A DNA stretch of 54,734 nt, taken from Bacilli bacterium. GTDB lineage: Bacteria > Bacillota_I > Bacilli_A > RF39 > UBA660. Both the position numbers and the translations under genes were made by a program. The DNA lies in the NCBI GenBank assembly GCA_017627015.1, contig JAGAHP010000025.1:1-54734 (forward strand), given 5' to 3'. Shown piece by piece: positions 46,377 through 54,734 of this stretch. The notes below the pieces were generated by a model. It was not told the origin of the DNA. It searched no databases and saw nothing but the letters and a program-made list of their open reading frames with translations. Position 1 is the first letter of the stretch. Each line of letters starts with the position of its first letter.

Positions 46377-48266
46377 TTATACGCACCTCTTTAGTCTTTC
46401 ATATTCTTCTGTATATTTTTCAATTGACGGACGTTTCTTATTTATATTTCTGGCGTGTTTTACCACTAATTTTTTAACATAATCTTTTGTTTCTTCATTA
46501 TAACTATTAAAATATAATTTATCAAGACTGATTAAACAAATAATATCTTCAAATCTTCTTAATGGACTTGTAATATGACAATATTCTTTTAGACCTAAAC
46601 CATCATGTCCTGTGCATACAACATCATTGTACGCTCTTGGATAAAAGTTTTTAACCATTTCTATATATCTAATGTAGCCTTCACTATCTTTTTCCTTCGA
46701 AATAGCTTCCTTTAAATTATTTAATCTATTTGTTAATTCAGTATTATTAATATTATGATTTCTAAAATTAAATGGTAAATTATTTTCTTTAAAATATTTT
46801 GCAACTACATGATTAGTAAAAATCATAGAACTTTCTACTACCTTTTCTCCCCCAGTTGTGCCAATTATATTAGTATTAGTAATATTACTAGCAGCTCTAT
46901 TAATTTTTCCATATAAAGGATCAACAGAATAATAGTTTTGTAAAATAGTTGAAGCATAAGATAATTTATCTACAGTATCTTTTAATTTATCTGTTCCATT
47001 CATATTTAAAATTGAATTAAAATCATTATAAGTTAAATTTTTATTTACTTTAATAATTGATTTAATAAAATCATAATTTATCAGATTACCATTTTTATCA
47101 AACTCAAACAAATAAGTTGTAGCAGGTCTATAATTTTTTTCCTTTAAACTAATAAGGTCTGTACTTAATTCTTTTGGAAACATAGAGATAGTAGTATCAC
47201 TCAAATAAATTGATGTAGTTCTTTTCGCAGCTTCTTCAAATATAATACTATCTTCATTTATTATATCTAATGGATCTGCGATATGTACACTTAGCATAAT
47301 ATTACCATTATTTTTAATATTGATTGATAAAGCATCATCTATTTCAGATGCATCTTCACCATCAAAAGATAATATATAATCATCTACTATTTTTCTTCCT
47401 TTACTAATACTATAATTGTCTTTAATTTTTCTAACTTCCGAATCAATTGCGGGATTAAAATAGATAGGTATTTTATACTTATATTCTAGATAGGAATTAC
47501 TAAGTATTTCTTCTTTTCCATTTATTTTTTCTACTAATAAATTTAAATAAAAAGTTTTTCTTTCTTTATCTCCGGTTAAATTATTTAATGATTCTTTAAC
47601 TTTCTTTAAAATGGTTTGCTTATCAATAACATCAAACATAAATTCTTTTGATTTTAAAATAGATGTAATAATTTGATCATAATAAATAATATCATCTATA
47701 CCCTTTTCGTTTGTATATTTCATTACCTTATTAATATATTCGTTAGTGACAGTTACAATCAAATTTGTATCATCTTTATCAAAATAATTAACTAAATGTG
47801 GAAACCTATTAAGCGCATCATTAAAAATAGGTATACTTTTTAATTCAAATATAATATAGTTTATTAATTTATATTTAGAACCTTGATATTTATCTGAATA
47901 GTCATACAAAATTGACATTTGAATTAATTCAACATCATTAATCATATTCTTAAAAACCTTATAATTATGGTTAGTTTTATCAATATAGCCTGGTTTTTGA
48001 ACTAAAAATGTTTTTATCTTTTGATGTATTGCTTTTAGTTGCTCTTCCGCTTTATACCCTTTAGGATTATTTTTTAAATAATGTGGTAACAATTCTACTA
48101 TTTTGTATAAATAATCAACACGATCAAAACTATCATATGAAAAAGAAGATAAATCATCCTGTAATATCTTTAAAAACATGTACGCAACAGAATCGTTACT
48201 ATACCTTTTTAATTCAGTAATCTTATCTTCTTTAATGATATTTCTTATTTTATCTATCTTATCCAT
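46377..48266 (-). CDS. RNB-domain ribonuclease with atypical N terminus, no S1 domain
   Basis: 629 residues. The catalytic RNB core (about residues 300-590) has the acidic motif FDGEDASEIDDALSI, then HIADPLDII, SIYLSDTTISMFPKELS and SPLRRFEDIICL. The first about 260 residues are helical and unlike the CSD/RNase R N terminus. After RNB, only about 50 charged residues remain, so there is no S1 RNA-binding domain. RNB proteins degrade single-stranded RNA 3' to 5' with Mg2+. It starts about 35 nt after a well-formed small gene, with RBS weak. Confidence 0.85.
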   Translation of the reverse strand: MDKIDKIRNIIKEDKITELKRYSNDSVAYMFLKILQDDLSSFSYDSFDRVDYLYKIVELLPHYLKNNPKGYKAEEQLKAIHQKIKTFLVQKPGYIDKTNHNYKVFKNMINDVELIQMSILYDYSDKYQGSKYKLINYIIFELKSIPIFNDALNRFPHLVNYFDKDDTNLIVTVTNEYINKVMKYTNEKGIDDIIYYDQIITSILKSKEFMFDVIDKQTILKKVKESLNNLTGDKERKTFYLNLLVEKINGKEEILSNSYLEYKYKIPIYFNPAIDSEVRKIKDNYSISKGRKIVDDYILSFDGEDASEIDDALSINIKNNGNIMLSVHIADPLDIINEDSIIFEEAAKRTTSIYLSDTTISMFPKELSTDLISLKEKNYRPATTYLFEFDKNGNLINYDFIKSIIKVNKNLTYNDFNSILNMNGTDKLKDTVDKLSYASTILQNYYSVDPLYGKINRAASNITNTNIIGTTGGEKVVESSMIFTNHVVAKYFKENNLPFNFRNHNINNTELTNRLNNLKEAISKEKDSEGYIRYIEMVKNFYPRAYNDVVCTGHDGLGLKEYCHITSPLRRFEDIICLISLDKLYFNSYNEETKDYVKKLVVKHARNINKKRPSIEKYTEEYERLKRCV

Positions 48267-48319
48267 AACCCGCCTACCTTATTATAAATATTGTATCATA
48301 AATAAGATATAATATAAAG

Positions 48320-48352
48320 TAAAAAAGTAGCTTATAATTAGCTACTTTTTTA
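48320..48352 (-). terminator. Terminator of the 26-residue peptide gene
   Basis: AAAGTAGCT/AGCTACTTT stem on the minus strand with loop AATTATA, followed by T6. The stem can also pair with an upstream 5' UTR element at 48465-48475. Confidence 0.8.
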
Positions 48353-48430
48353 CTGCATGTTTTTAGCGATTAACGCTTCAACAATAACAAATAAGTTTTT
48401 TATAATTATAGAAATTAATTCTATAGTCAT
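48350..48430 (-). CDS. 26-residue hydrophobic peptide, candidate type I toxin
   Basis: The gene has a strong promoter (48500-48528), RBS AAGGGGA about nine bases before ATG 48430, and a terminator at its stop. The peptide begins MTIELISIIIKNLF and ends EALIAKNMQ, with one amphipathic hydrophobic helix of about 20 residues and few charges. The RBS lies in the loop of a hairpin (TCAAAAT/ATTTTGA, 48430-48458) that includes the first base of the start codon. It sits directly downstream of a tRNA-Arg gene and its terminator. Confidence 0.55.
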   Translation of the reverse strand: MTIELISIIIKNLFVIVEALIAKNMQ

Positions 48431-48499
48431 CAAAATTTCCCCTTTTTATGTATTTTGAAAATAAAGCTAATAAGCCCTTTTTTTCAAAAAACGAGCATT

Positions 48500-48528
48500 A
48501 TTCTAGCATATTTCTCTATATTTGTCAA
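48500..48528 (-). promoter_or_regulatory. Strong sigma-A promoter of the 26-residue peptide gene
   Basis: Consensus TTGACA (48528-48523), a 17-bp spacer and TAGAAT (48505-48500) on the minus strand; predicted start near 48493. Confidence 0.85.
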
Positions 48529-48548
48529 AAAATTTGGCTATTTTAAAA

Positions 48549-48580
48549 AAAATAAAAAGCCGAATAAATCGACTTATTTT
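48549..48580 (-). terminator. Terminator of the tRNA-Arg gene
   Basis: AAGTCGA/TCGGCTT 7-bp stem with loop TTTAT, then TTTTTATTTTTT on the minus strand, about 8 nt past the tRNA 3' end. Confidence 0.85.
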
Positions 48581-48585
48581 TTAAA

Positions 48586-48662
<77 letters not shown>

Positions 48663-48724
48663 AACATGTCTTTTTGGAAGACATATAAATAATATCACAA
48701 ATAATATTATTTTTCAAGTAATTT

Positions 48725-49612
48725 TTAATATTCTTTATCATTTACAAAAAAATGAATATTATTTACCTCATAACTATCCTTAATTGAATATGAAACACTA
48801 TATATAACTTCTTCCAATATTTTGTTATCAGAAGAAGAATTTAATATAGAATCAGTAAAATATAAATTTAAGTCATCACCTTGAATAGTATAATTAGTTA
48901 GTTTTGTATCATAGTTTAAATAACTCATCAAATTACTTTCATAAGAACTTTTACTTGATAATTCATCTATAATTATTTTTATTTTATCTTCTTTATTATT
49001 TATATATTTAGTGACTGGTATATAATATTTTACATTATTCATATTTGATACATAATAAATAGTAATATCATTAATATTATGAAGAGATGTTAATTCATTT
49101 TTTTTATTTATACCAATGCTCCTAGTATATTCTTTATCAAAATAATCATCTTCTTTATTATCTACTAATAATTCAACATACTTAATATTATTTATGCTTG
49201 TTAAAGTATAAACTATGCACTCTATCATTTTTTCTTTTTTAGCATTCTTTATTCTATCTGAAAAAGATACTGTTATTCTATCATTATCTACCCTAACCTT
49301 ATTTACTATAGTTTTCTCAGGAATAATAGCTTTAAAACCAGATGGTATTTTATCTTTATTCTTACCATCTATAATTAATGACTCCAATAAATCTCTTGCT
49401 AATTTTTCTTTTTCTATAGATTTAACTGATATAGTAGTTTTAGATACATAATTATTTTTATCTATCAAGTATATATCATGATAATTGGATGCACCAGTAT
49501 TAATTACATTTAAATTATAAACCTTTTTACTAGGAAATAAATATAACAAAAATAATACGAATAAAAATAATGTAGTTCTTATAATTCTATTAATCGAAGA
49601 GTTTTTAATCAT
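48725..49612 (-). CDS. GerM-like sporulation/germination protein (two GerMN domains)
   Basis: 295 residues. A single N-terminal membrane anchor (TLFLFVLFLLYLFPS) is followed by two copies of a GerMN-type alpha/beta domain (about 65-160 and 190-290; each with LARDLLESLI/IKIIIDELSS, then NKVRVDNDRITVSFSDR/DDLNLYFTDS, then IVYTLTSINNIKYVELLVD/VSYSIKDSYEVNNIHFFVN). GerM is a mother-cell lipoprotein or membrane protein needed for normal cortex and germination in Bacillus. It shares a cluster with gerE and spoIIIAH, consistent with late sporulation. Confidence 0.85.
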   Translation of the reverse strand: MIKNSSINRIIRTTLFLFVLFLLYLFPSKKVYNLNVINTGASNYHDIYLIDKNNYVSKTTISVKSIEKEKLARDLLESLIIDGKNKDKIPSGFKAIIPEKTIVNKVRVDNDRITVSFSDRIKNAKKEKMIECIVYTLTSINNIKYVELLVDNKEDDYFDKEYTRSIGINKKNELTSLHNINDITIYYVSNMNNVKYYIPVTKYINNKEDKIKIIIDELSSKSSYESNLMSYLNYDTKLTNYTIQGDDLNLYFTDSILNSSSDNKILEEVIYSVSYSIKDSYEVNNIHFFVNDKEY

Positions 49613-49649
49613 AGATTATCACCTATTAAATTTTATGTAAAATAATTAA

Positions 49650-49681
49650 AAAAATGAGAAATCTATATAGAAATCTCATTT
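49650..49681 (-). terminator. Terminator of gerE
   Basis: AAATGAGA/TCTCATTT flanks an AT-rich loop, followed by T7 on the minus strand; overlaps the gerE stop. Confidence 0.65.
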
Positions 49682-49869
49682 AGTTTAAGTAATTCAATAA
49701 CAGCACTACTTCTACCTTTAACTCCAAGTTTTTGCATCACATTAGAAATATGATTTCTAACTGTTTTTTCACTTATTTCTAGTTCATTAGCAATATCTTT
49801 TGTAGATTTATTAGTTATTAATAAATCAAACACTTCTTTTTCTCTTTTTGTTAATATTCCTTTACTCAT
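49663..49869 (-). CDS. gerE: Spore-coat transcription regulator GerE
   Basis: 68 residues, consisting only of a LuxR-type helix-turn-helix. LTKREKEVFDLLI, TKDIANELEISEKTVRNHI and NVMQKLGVKGRSSAVIELL closely resemble GerE of Bacillus subtilis. GerE refines the SigK mother-cell regulon. A SigK-like -10 (CATATTAT, about 49913-49920, minus) with AC about 16 bases upstream lies before it; this promoter call is weak but fits SigK control. RBS GAGAGGG precedes ATG 49869. Confidence 0.93.
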   Translation of the reverse strand: MSKGILTKREKEVFDLLITNKSTKDIANELEISEKTVRNHISNVMQKLGVKGRSSAVIELLKLNEISI

Positions 49870-49937
49870 TTTACCCTCTCTTTCTATAGGAGGTATATTA
49901 ATTACTCATAATATAATATGAAAAAAAGACAAAAATG

Positions 49938-50435
49938 TTATTGCCCTTTTCCACTTTCAAATTTGACTGAAATATACATTTTATCTTCAAATAAATCTTG
50001 AACATATTCCATTATCTCATTTGCTAATTTAGGAGAATGATCTTTTTTAGATATTACTACTCTAACTTGATCATCATTAATAGAAACGTAATTATCATAT
50101 TTAAACTTATCTTTTATTTTTACTGAAACTTCTTCTTCCTTATTCTTTATTATGTTTAAGGTTTTTAACTCTTCATATGCATTATTTTTTTCTTCTTTTG
50201 TCGCATCTTCTTTATTAAGAATTTCCTGTAATTCCTTTTTTCTTTTATTTTTTTCTTCCTCATTTTCTACTTTTAAAGTGGTAATTACACTATCATCAAC
50301 ACTTTCTTCTATAGTAGTTTTTATATTATTCTTTTTATCCGTTTCTATCTCAGTTGGTAATGTAATATAATAAACACTCAATACTAAAATTAAACTAAAT
50401 AAAGTTAATACCCATATATTTTGTTTCTTAATCAT
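49938..50435 (-). CDS. spoIIIAH: SpoIIIAH, mother-cell component of the forespore channel
   Basis: 165 residues from ATG 50435, preceded by GGAGG. The N terminus MIKKQNIWVLTLFSLILVLS and VYYITLP are characteristic of SpoIIIAH, followed by an acidic linker with coiled coil and a C-terminal ring-forming domain (YVSINDDQVRVVISKKDHSPKLANEIMEYVQDLF). It crosses the mother-cell membrane and binds forespore SpoIIQ. In Bacillus it is the last gene of spoIIIAA-AH located near efp. Here only AH is present beside efp. Confidence 0.9.
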   Translation of the reverse strand: MIKKQNIWVLTLFSLILVLSVYYITLPTEIETDKKNNIKTTIEESVDDSVITTLKVENEEEKNKRKKELQEILNKEDATKEEKNNAYEELKTLNIIKNKEEEVSVKIKDKFKYDNYVSINDDQVRVVISKKDHSPKLANEIMEYVQDLFEDKMYISVKFESGKGQ

Positions 50436-50483
50436 ATTGTCCTCCATATTTATAATAAATTATATTAATATTTTTTATAAATA

Positions 50484-50509
50484 TGAAAAAAAAGATCTAT
50501 TTAAGACCT
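50484..50509 (-). terminator. Terminator after efp and the small broken gene
   Basis: AAAGGTCT/AGATCTTT stem (one G-U pair) with loop TAAAT and T8 on the minus strand. Confidence 0.7.
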
Positions 50510-50626
50510 TTTTCTTTTTTTTTATCTTTACAATATTCCTCTTCTATTTGTTCTATTGTTAAATTACCAATTAACATAATCATCTAACGCAACATATAAT
50601 CTTTTTATTAATTTATCTGATAACAT
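50497..50626 (-). pseudogene. Small gene after efp, apparently broken by a one-base shift
   Basis: ATG 50626 opens MLSDKLIKRLYVALDDYVNW and stops, while a second frame from 50577 gives NLTIEQIEEEYCKDKKKEKG up to the terminator. Together they read as one about 44-residue helical protein interrupted by a single-base indel near 50570. It begins 4 nt after the efp stop and ends in the terminator, so it looks like a real downstream gene of efp. The family is not recognised. Confidence 0.4.
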
Positions 50627-50630
50627 ATAA

Positions 50631-51191
50631 TTACTTTCTTGAAACGTATTTACCATCTTGAGTAGAAACTACTATTTCATCACCATTATTAATAAATAAT
50701 GGAACTTTAACTACTAAACCATTTTCTAATTCTGCATCTTTTTGAGCATTATTAGTAGTATTTCCTTTAACAGCATCTACTGTAGAAGTTACTACATAAT
50801 CAATCTTATCTGGTAAATTAACACCAATTAATTCATCATTAAAATAAACTAATTCAACTTCTAAATTTTCTTTTAAGAATTTACTTTCTTCTTTAATTTG
50901 ATTTCCGTTTAATTCTACTTGTTCATATGTATTCATATCCATAAATACATAATCATCACCTGTAGAATATAAATAAGACATAGGACTCTTAGTTATATTT
51001 GCTTTTTCAACTTTAATATTAGTATTAACAGTTTTTTCTAATGTAGTTCCCGCTCTTAAATTCTTTAATTTCATTTTCATAAATGCAGAACCCTTACCAG
51101 GTTTAACATGTAAGAATTCAACTATTTGATATAATTGACCATCTAATATAATAGTCATACCATTTTTAATATCATTTATATCTATCATCAT
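50631..51191 (-). CDS. efp: Translation elongation factor P
   Basis: 186 residues, standard three-domain EF-P. The tip loop reads FLHVKPGKGSAFMKMKLKN, where Lys32-region is the modifiable residue; then VFMDMNTYEQ and a C-terminal KVPLFINNGDEIVVSTQDGKYVSR. It rescues ribosomes stalled at polyproline. A modification enzyme is not in this window. ATG 51191 or the adjacent ATG 51188 is the start. Confidence 0.97.
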   Translation of the reverse strand: MMIDINDIKNGMTIILDGQLYQIVEFLHVKPGKGSAFMKMKLKNLRAGTTLEKTVNTNIKVEKANITKSPMSYLYSTGDDYVFMDMNTYEQVELNGNQIKEESKFLKENLEVELVYFNDELIGVNLPDKIDYVVTSTVDAVKGNTTNNAQKDAELENGLVVKVPLFINNGDEIVVSTQDGKYVSRK

Positions 51192-51194
51192 ATT

Positions 51195-52094
51195 TTATTC
51201 CTCCATTCCATCAATAGCATCTTTTATTATTTTTTTAGTATTTTTATATTTTACTAATTCTTCTTCATTAAAATCAATTTTCATAGTACCTTTAATACCA
51301 TCCTTATTTATAACAGAAGGCATACTCATATAAATATCTTCAACTGGAGAAGAAACATTTAAAACTAAATTTTCATCATTAAATATTGCCTTAGTTATTT
51401 TAATTAGACACATTGCAACGCCATAACTAGTTTCACCTTTATAATCAATTATTTTGTATCCCAAGCGCTTAGTCTCAGATTCTATAGCTTCTAAATCATC
51501 TTTTGATACAGTATCAAGTATTGGAACCATTCCTACTGTTGATTTTGACCATACTACAAATGAACTATCTCCATGTTCACCCAATACATATGCATGTATA
51601 TTTTCAGTATTTACTTGTATTTTTTGACTTAATAAATATTTTAATCTTTGTGTATCAAGTAAAGTACCAGTACCAATAATTCTATTATGAGGTAAACCAG
51701 AGTACTTTCTAACTGCATAACTCATAATATCTACTGGATTAGTCGCAACTAAGAAGATTCCATCAAAACCACTTTGCATTACTTCTTTAACAATTGATTT
51801 AATTATTTCTTCATTTCTATTAATTAGGTTTAGTCTAGTTTCACCTTTTTCTTGATTTAAACCAGCACATATTACTACTAAATCAGCATTAAAACAATCT
51901 TTATAATCTCCAGCTTTAATCTTAATATTAGTATTAAATACGGTAGCAGAATGAGCTAAATCCATAGATTCACCTAATATCTTATCTCTATTTAAATCAA
52001 TAAGAACAATTTCATCTGCAAGTCTAGTATTTACTAAATCACTTACATATGCCATTCCTACATTACCTAAACCTACTACAACTACCTTTTTCAT
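51195..52094 (-). CDS. ldh: L-lactate dehydrogenase
   Basis: 299 residues. NAD-binding VVVVGLGNVGMAYVSDLV, substrate-loop GLNQEKGETRLNL (Gln at the specificity position and Arg in ETR, favouring lactate over malate), catalytic GEHGDSSFVVW with His, and TNPVDIMSYAVRKYSGL. It reduces pyruvate to L-lactate and regenerates NAD+, consistent with fermentation. It lies 3 nt before efp and 36 nt after rpmG, so could be co-transcribed with efp. Confidence 0.96.
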   Translation of the reverse strand: MKKVVVVGLGNVGMAYVSDLVNTRLADEIVLIDLNRDKILGESMDLAHSATVFNTNIKIKAGDYKDCFNADLVVICAGLNQEKGETRLNLINRNEEIIKSIVKEVMQSGFDGIFLVATNPVDIMSYAVRKYSGLPHNRIIGTGTLLDTQRLKYLLSQKIQVNTENIHAYVLGEHGDSSFVVWSKSTVGMVPILDTVSKDDLEAIESETKRLGYKIIDYKGETSYGVAMCLIKITKAIFNDENLVLNVSSPVEDIYMSMPSVINKDGIKGTMKIDFNEEELVKYKNTKKIIKDAIDGMEE

Positions 52095-52107
52095 TCTATT
52101 TCTCCTT

Positions 52108-52137
52108 CAAAAAAAATAAGTCTTTTATCCTTATTTC
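52108..52137 (-). terminator. Terminator of rpmG
   Basis: AAATAAG/CTTATTT stem with a 9-base loop and T8 on the minus strand, overlapping the rpmG end. Confidence 0.6.
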
Positions 52138-52322
52138 TTTTCTTTATGAACTGTAGTTTTTTTACATACAGGACAATATTTATTTAATTCTAAACGATCT
52201 GGAGTATTTACTTTATTCTTTTGAACAAAATAGTTTTCTCTAGATACATGATTATTTTCTTTACATTCAGTACATTCTAAAGCAACATAACTTCTAGCTT
52301 CTTTTTTCTTTGAACCTGCCAT
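52131..52322 (-). CDS. rpmG: 50S ribosomal protein L33
   Basis: 63 residues, slightly longer than the common 49. Zinc cysteines CTECKENN and [12 protein letters not shown] and the [13 protein letters not shown] block identify L33 (zinc-binding C+ form). An unusual N-terminal addition [16 protein letters not shown] precedes the core. RBS AAGGAGG precedes ATG 52322. Confidence 0.95.
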   Translation of the reverse strand: MAGSKKKEARSYVALECTECKENNHVSRENYFVQKNKVNTPDRLELNKYCPVCKKTTVHKEKK

Positions 52323-52366
52323 AATAATGCCTCCTTTTTCTTTAATACTTAATAGATTATACCATA

Positions 52367-54376
52367 TTATTGTAAAAATTCAAACACTTTATTTGATACT
52401 CTCTTACTTATTTTAAAATTAACTGGTGAAGAATAATCACTAGTTTCACTATATTTTACGTTTGGAGATAAAATTGTAATAGAAAATTTTGGATTATCTT
52501 TAGGAGCATAGCCTATAAACGCTCTTGAAATGGTCTCTTTATCGATTAATCCATCACCATCTGTATCTTTAAAGCTTTCAGCAGTACCTGTTTTACCAGA
52601 AGAATCAGGTACATCACCCATATATCCATATCCTGTTACATTCATAACTTTTTGAAATCCTAACTTTATTCTATCTATATATTTAGGGTCTAAATTTACT
52701 TTATGTATTAATTCAGGTTCTATTTTCTTCTTTAAATTACCTATTTTATCTGTTTTAGAACTATTTCTAATTTCTTTTAAAAAATGAAGTTTATACCTAT
52801 TCCCACTAGATGCGATAGTACTTATATAACTAGATATTTGTACTGGTGTATATGTATCATATTGACCTATAGAAAAATCTAGTAACAGACCAGAATCATA
52901 TCTATCACCAATAACACCAACTGACTCAACTGGTAGATCAATACCTGTTTTAACACCTAAACCGTATTCATTAAACATATCTCTATATTTATCAAAAGAT
53001 TCTTTAGGAACTTCAAGTGGTCCGTCATAATAATATTTAGAACCTGATAAATTAATCGCAGTTTTATATTGATATGAATTAGAAGAAATAGCTAATGCTT
53101 CTACGTCATTTATAACACCTATTCCACTTATCCAAGAACATTTTTCTGGAGTATTTTGAATCTTAATACATTCATCAAGCATTGTTGTACCTATATCTAC
53201 TACTCCATATTTATAACCTACTGAAATAGATGCACCTTTTACAATTGAACCTGGAGTAACTGGATTTGTAAGCATAGATGGTGTATTATCAAATAATCTA
53301 TAACTACCATTATCATTTATAACCATTTTAGATGCAAACGCTAATATTTCTCCAGTATTAGGTTCAGTAACAATTACACTAGATCCATCATATAAAGAAG
53401 TATTCATATCGTTAGTTTTAGCGTTAATTATTTCTTCTTCAAGTATTTTTTCTACCTCTTTTTGAATATTTATATCAATTGTTAAAACTATATCATTACC
53501 TCTAACTCCTTGCTTTAACAATGAATAAGAATTATCATCATTTAGTTTATATATGGATTTTTCTCCTTTTAGTATATCTTCATATTGATATTCTAAAAAA
53601 CTAACTCCTACTCTATCATCCAATGAATATCCCTTTTTTAAATATTTATTTTTTAATTCTTTTGGAATACCAGAAGATGTACTAGAAACATTACCTAAAA
53701 TCGATTTAAAAGTATCACCATATAAATACTTTCTTTCCCATTCTAATTTAACATTAAATCCATATAATTTATCTATATTAGACGCTACAAAAGCATATTC
53801 CTCTTCTGTTGCAGATGTCTTAATTATTTTTTCTGAATAATAATATCCTTTATTAATTAGATAGTATAAAGTTGCCTCTTTTTTATCAATTGTATTGAGT
53901 TCTTCATTAGTGATTTTACTATATTTTAATTTCTTAAAATCATTATTACTTATTTCTCTATTATTATATTTAGTCATTTCTTCTTTTGATAATTTATTGT
54001 CAACTTTTTCTTTGTTTAAAACATAATAATAATCTTTTAATGTATCATTATTTATATTTGTATCTATATCTATATGGTCTTTTAATAACTTTATTCCTTT
54101 TAATTGATCTTCTACCGAATATTTTTTATTCTTCTTAAAAACTATAGTTTTTACTCCAATATTATCAACAAGTAAGTTATAATTTCTATCATATATTCTT
54201 CCTCTTGGTGTAGATGAACTTTTAATAGTTTTAATAGTTAGTTCATCTAGTAATTTATTATATTTTTTTCTTTCTAATATTTGTATATTTGTAATCTGAT
54301 AAATAATTGTTAAAAAAACTATTATAAGTAATACTAATATAAAAATTAATCTTTTATTCATTTTATTATTTGACAT
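52367..54376 (-). CDS. Class B penicillin-binding protein (PBP2/FtsI-type transpeptidase)
   Basis: 669 residues. An N-terminal membrane anchor ([17 protein letters not shown]) and the PBP dimerisation module ([17 protein letters not shown]) precede the transpeptidase domain. Active-site motifs are SIVK (Ser377, Lys380), SSN and SGKTGTAE. The enzyme crosslinks peptidoglycan in elongation or division; SpoVD or FtsI roles are possible. It starts divergent from a short plus-strand gene. ATG 54376 has GGTGAAAAT upstream. Confidence 0.93.
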   Translation of the reverse strand: MSNNKMNKRLIFILVLLIIVFLTIIYQITNIQILERKKYNKLLDELTIKTIKSSSTPRGRIYDRNYNLLVDNIGVKTIVFKKNKKYSVEDQLKGIKLLKDHIDIDTNINNDTLKDYYYVLNKEKVDNKLSKEEMTKYNNREISNNDFKKLKYSKITNEELNTIDKKEATLYYLINKGYYYSEKIIKTSATEEEYAFVASNIDKLYGFNVKLEWERKYLYGDTFKSILGNVSSTSSGIPKELKNKYLKKGYSLDDRVGVSFLEYQYEDILKGEKSIYKLNDDNSYSLLKQGVRGNDIVLTIDINIQKEVEKILEEEIINAKTNDMNTSLYDGSSVIVTEPNTGEILAFASKMVINDNGSYRLFDNTPSMLTNPVTPGSIVKGASISVGYKYGVVDIGTTMLDECIKIQNTPEKCSWISGIGVINDVEALAISSNSYQYKTAINLSGSKYYYDGPLEVPKESFDKYRDMFNEYGLGVKTGIDLPVESVGVIGDRYDSGLLLDFSIGQYDTYTPVQISSYISTIASSGNRYKLHFLKEIRNSSKTDKIGNLKKKIEPELIHKVNLDPKYIDRIKLGFQKVMNVTGYGYMGDVPDSSGKTGTAESFKDTDGDGLIDKETISRAFIGYAPKDNPKFSITILSPNVKYSETSDYSSPVNFKISKRVSNKVFEFLQ

Positions 54377-54441
54377 ATTTTCACCTATTTTATTTTGGTT
54401 ATTTTTTATAATAAAAATACATATATTTTAATGGTGATTAT

Positions 54442-54693
54442 ATGATTAACTTAATAAAAATTTATATTAACAAAATAAAAAAAGAAGATATGAATATCTT
54501 CTTAAAAAATAACAATATTAACCTATCAGAAAAAGAATTAGAATATGCTTATTATATTATTAAAAATAAATATGAGTTAATACTGAATAATAATAAATCT
54601 ATTTTTGATGATATAAAAGAAAATATATCAGAAGATAACTACATTAAACTAATGGAATTATATAACAATTATAAAACTAAGTATTTTAGATAA
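54442..54693 (+). CDS. Small protein, 83 residues (DUF2624-like)
   Basis: Helical, charged and without membrane segments; MINLIKIYINKIKKEDMNIF followed by INLSEKELEYAYYIIKNK and IFDDIKENISEDNYIKL. The layout recalls DUF2624 (YqfT) proteins, which are uncharacterised, but the assignment is tentative. RBS GGTGAT is 7 bp before ATG. It is divergent from the PBP gene and has a terminator following. Confidence 0.55.
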   Translation: MINLIKIYINKIKKEDMNIFLKNNNINLSEKELEYAYYIIKNKYELILNNNKSIFDDIKENISEDNYIKLMELYNNYKTKYFR

Positions 54694-54695
54694 TA

Positions 54696-54725
54696 AAAAA
54701 ACAGGATAGCCCTGTTTATTTTTTT
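54696..54725. terminator. Terminator after the 83-residue gene (possibly bidirectional)
   Basis: AAACAGG/CCTGTTT 7-bp stem with loop ATAGC and T7 on the plus strand; the complementary strand has T7 too and may end a minus-strand tRNA. Confidence 0.75.
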
Positions 54726-54728
54726 AAG

Positions 54729-54734
54729 TGGTGC
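54729..54734 (-). tRNA. Possible 3' end of a minus-strand tRNA (partial)
   Basis: The last six bases read GCACCA on the minus strand, just upstream of a minus-oriented terminator. This is what an encoded tRNA CCA end looks like, but six bases cannot prove it. Confidence 0.3.

Overview
The window comes from a very AT-rich, spore-forming low-GC Gram-positive bacterium (Bacillota). The gene content (ruvAB, queA, dnaG-rpoD-trmK, sepF-divIVA-ileS, L21-Prp-L27, T-box leaders, SigK, SpoIVB, GerE, SpoIIIAH, GerM) is Bacilli/Erysipelotrichia-like. The small, streamlined proteins recall uncultured gut lineages such as RF39, but the exact lineage is an inference. TGA is used as a stop (the antiporter/ileS ATGA overlap), so this is not the Mycoplasma genetic code. 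Almost all genes lie on the minus strand, with a few plus-strand islands.

Layout, left to right. 1-3.2 kb: 5' part of a large repeat-rich surface protein. 3.3-14.3 kb: housekeeping block (queA, ruvB-tdk-ruvA, two unknown genes, obg with a frameshift, trmB, rpmA-prp-rplU behind an L21 leader, spoIVB, xseB-xseA-nusB). 14.3-14.6 kb: a self-contained small-peptide gene with strong promoter, sequestered Shine-Dalgarno, complementary RNA ends and terminator. 14.7-20.5 kb: lipoprotein, T-box-controlled cmk-alaS, AI-2E-type permease, gmk, rpmF, yceD. 20.6-23.3 kb: two large unknown proteins, one made of helicase-associated repeats. 23.4-28.6 kb: ileS with a T-box and an antiporter, divIVA, sepF. 28.7-34.6 kb: a putative zinc protease, T-box-controlled glyS, trmK-rpoD-dnaG. 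34.8-40.6 kb: a cadherin-like surface protein, yqeG, prsW, sigK, recD2. 40.7-45.4 kb: an apparent class II bacteriocin locus with two double-glycine peptides and a C39 peptidase/ABC exporter. 45.5-50.4 kb: a secreted glucosaminidase-like protein, an RNB nuclease, a second small hydrophobic peptide gene, tRNA-Arg, and sporulation genes gerM-like, gerE and spoIIIAH. 50.5-54.7 kb: efp, ldh, rpmG, a class B penicillin-binding protein and a small plus-strand gene.

How genes work together. SpoIVB signals from the forespore to activate processing of pro-SigK; SigK then drives late mother-cell genes, including gerE. SpoIIIAH belongs to the forespore-mother cell channel, so the host very probably sporulates. 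Three aminoacyl-tRNA synthetase operons (alaS, ileS, glyS) carry T-box leaders and respond to uncharged tRNA. The IleRS has a GLHH in place of the HIGH signature, the hallmark of a mupirocin hyper-resistant IleRS2 subtype.

The most novel candidates are the two small hydrophobic-peptide genes (14.4 kb and 48.4 kb), both with type I toxin-like RNA architecture, and the two-peptide bacteriocin locus at 42.1-44.5 kb. Two apparent single-base indels (obg, and a small gene after efp) need read-level checking.
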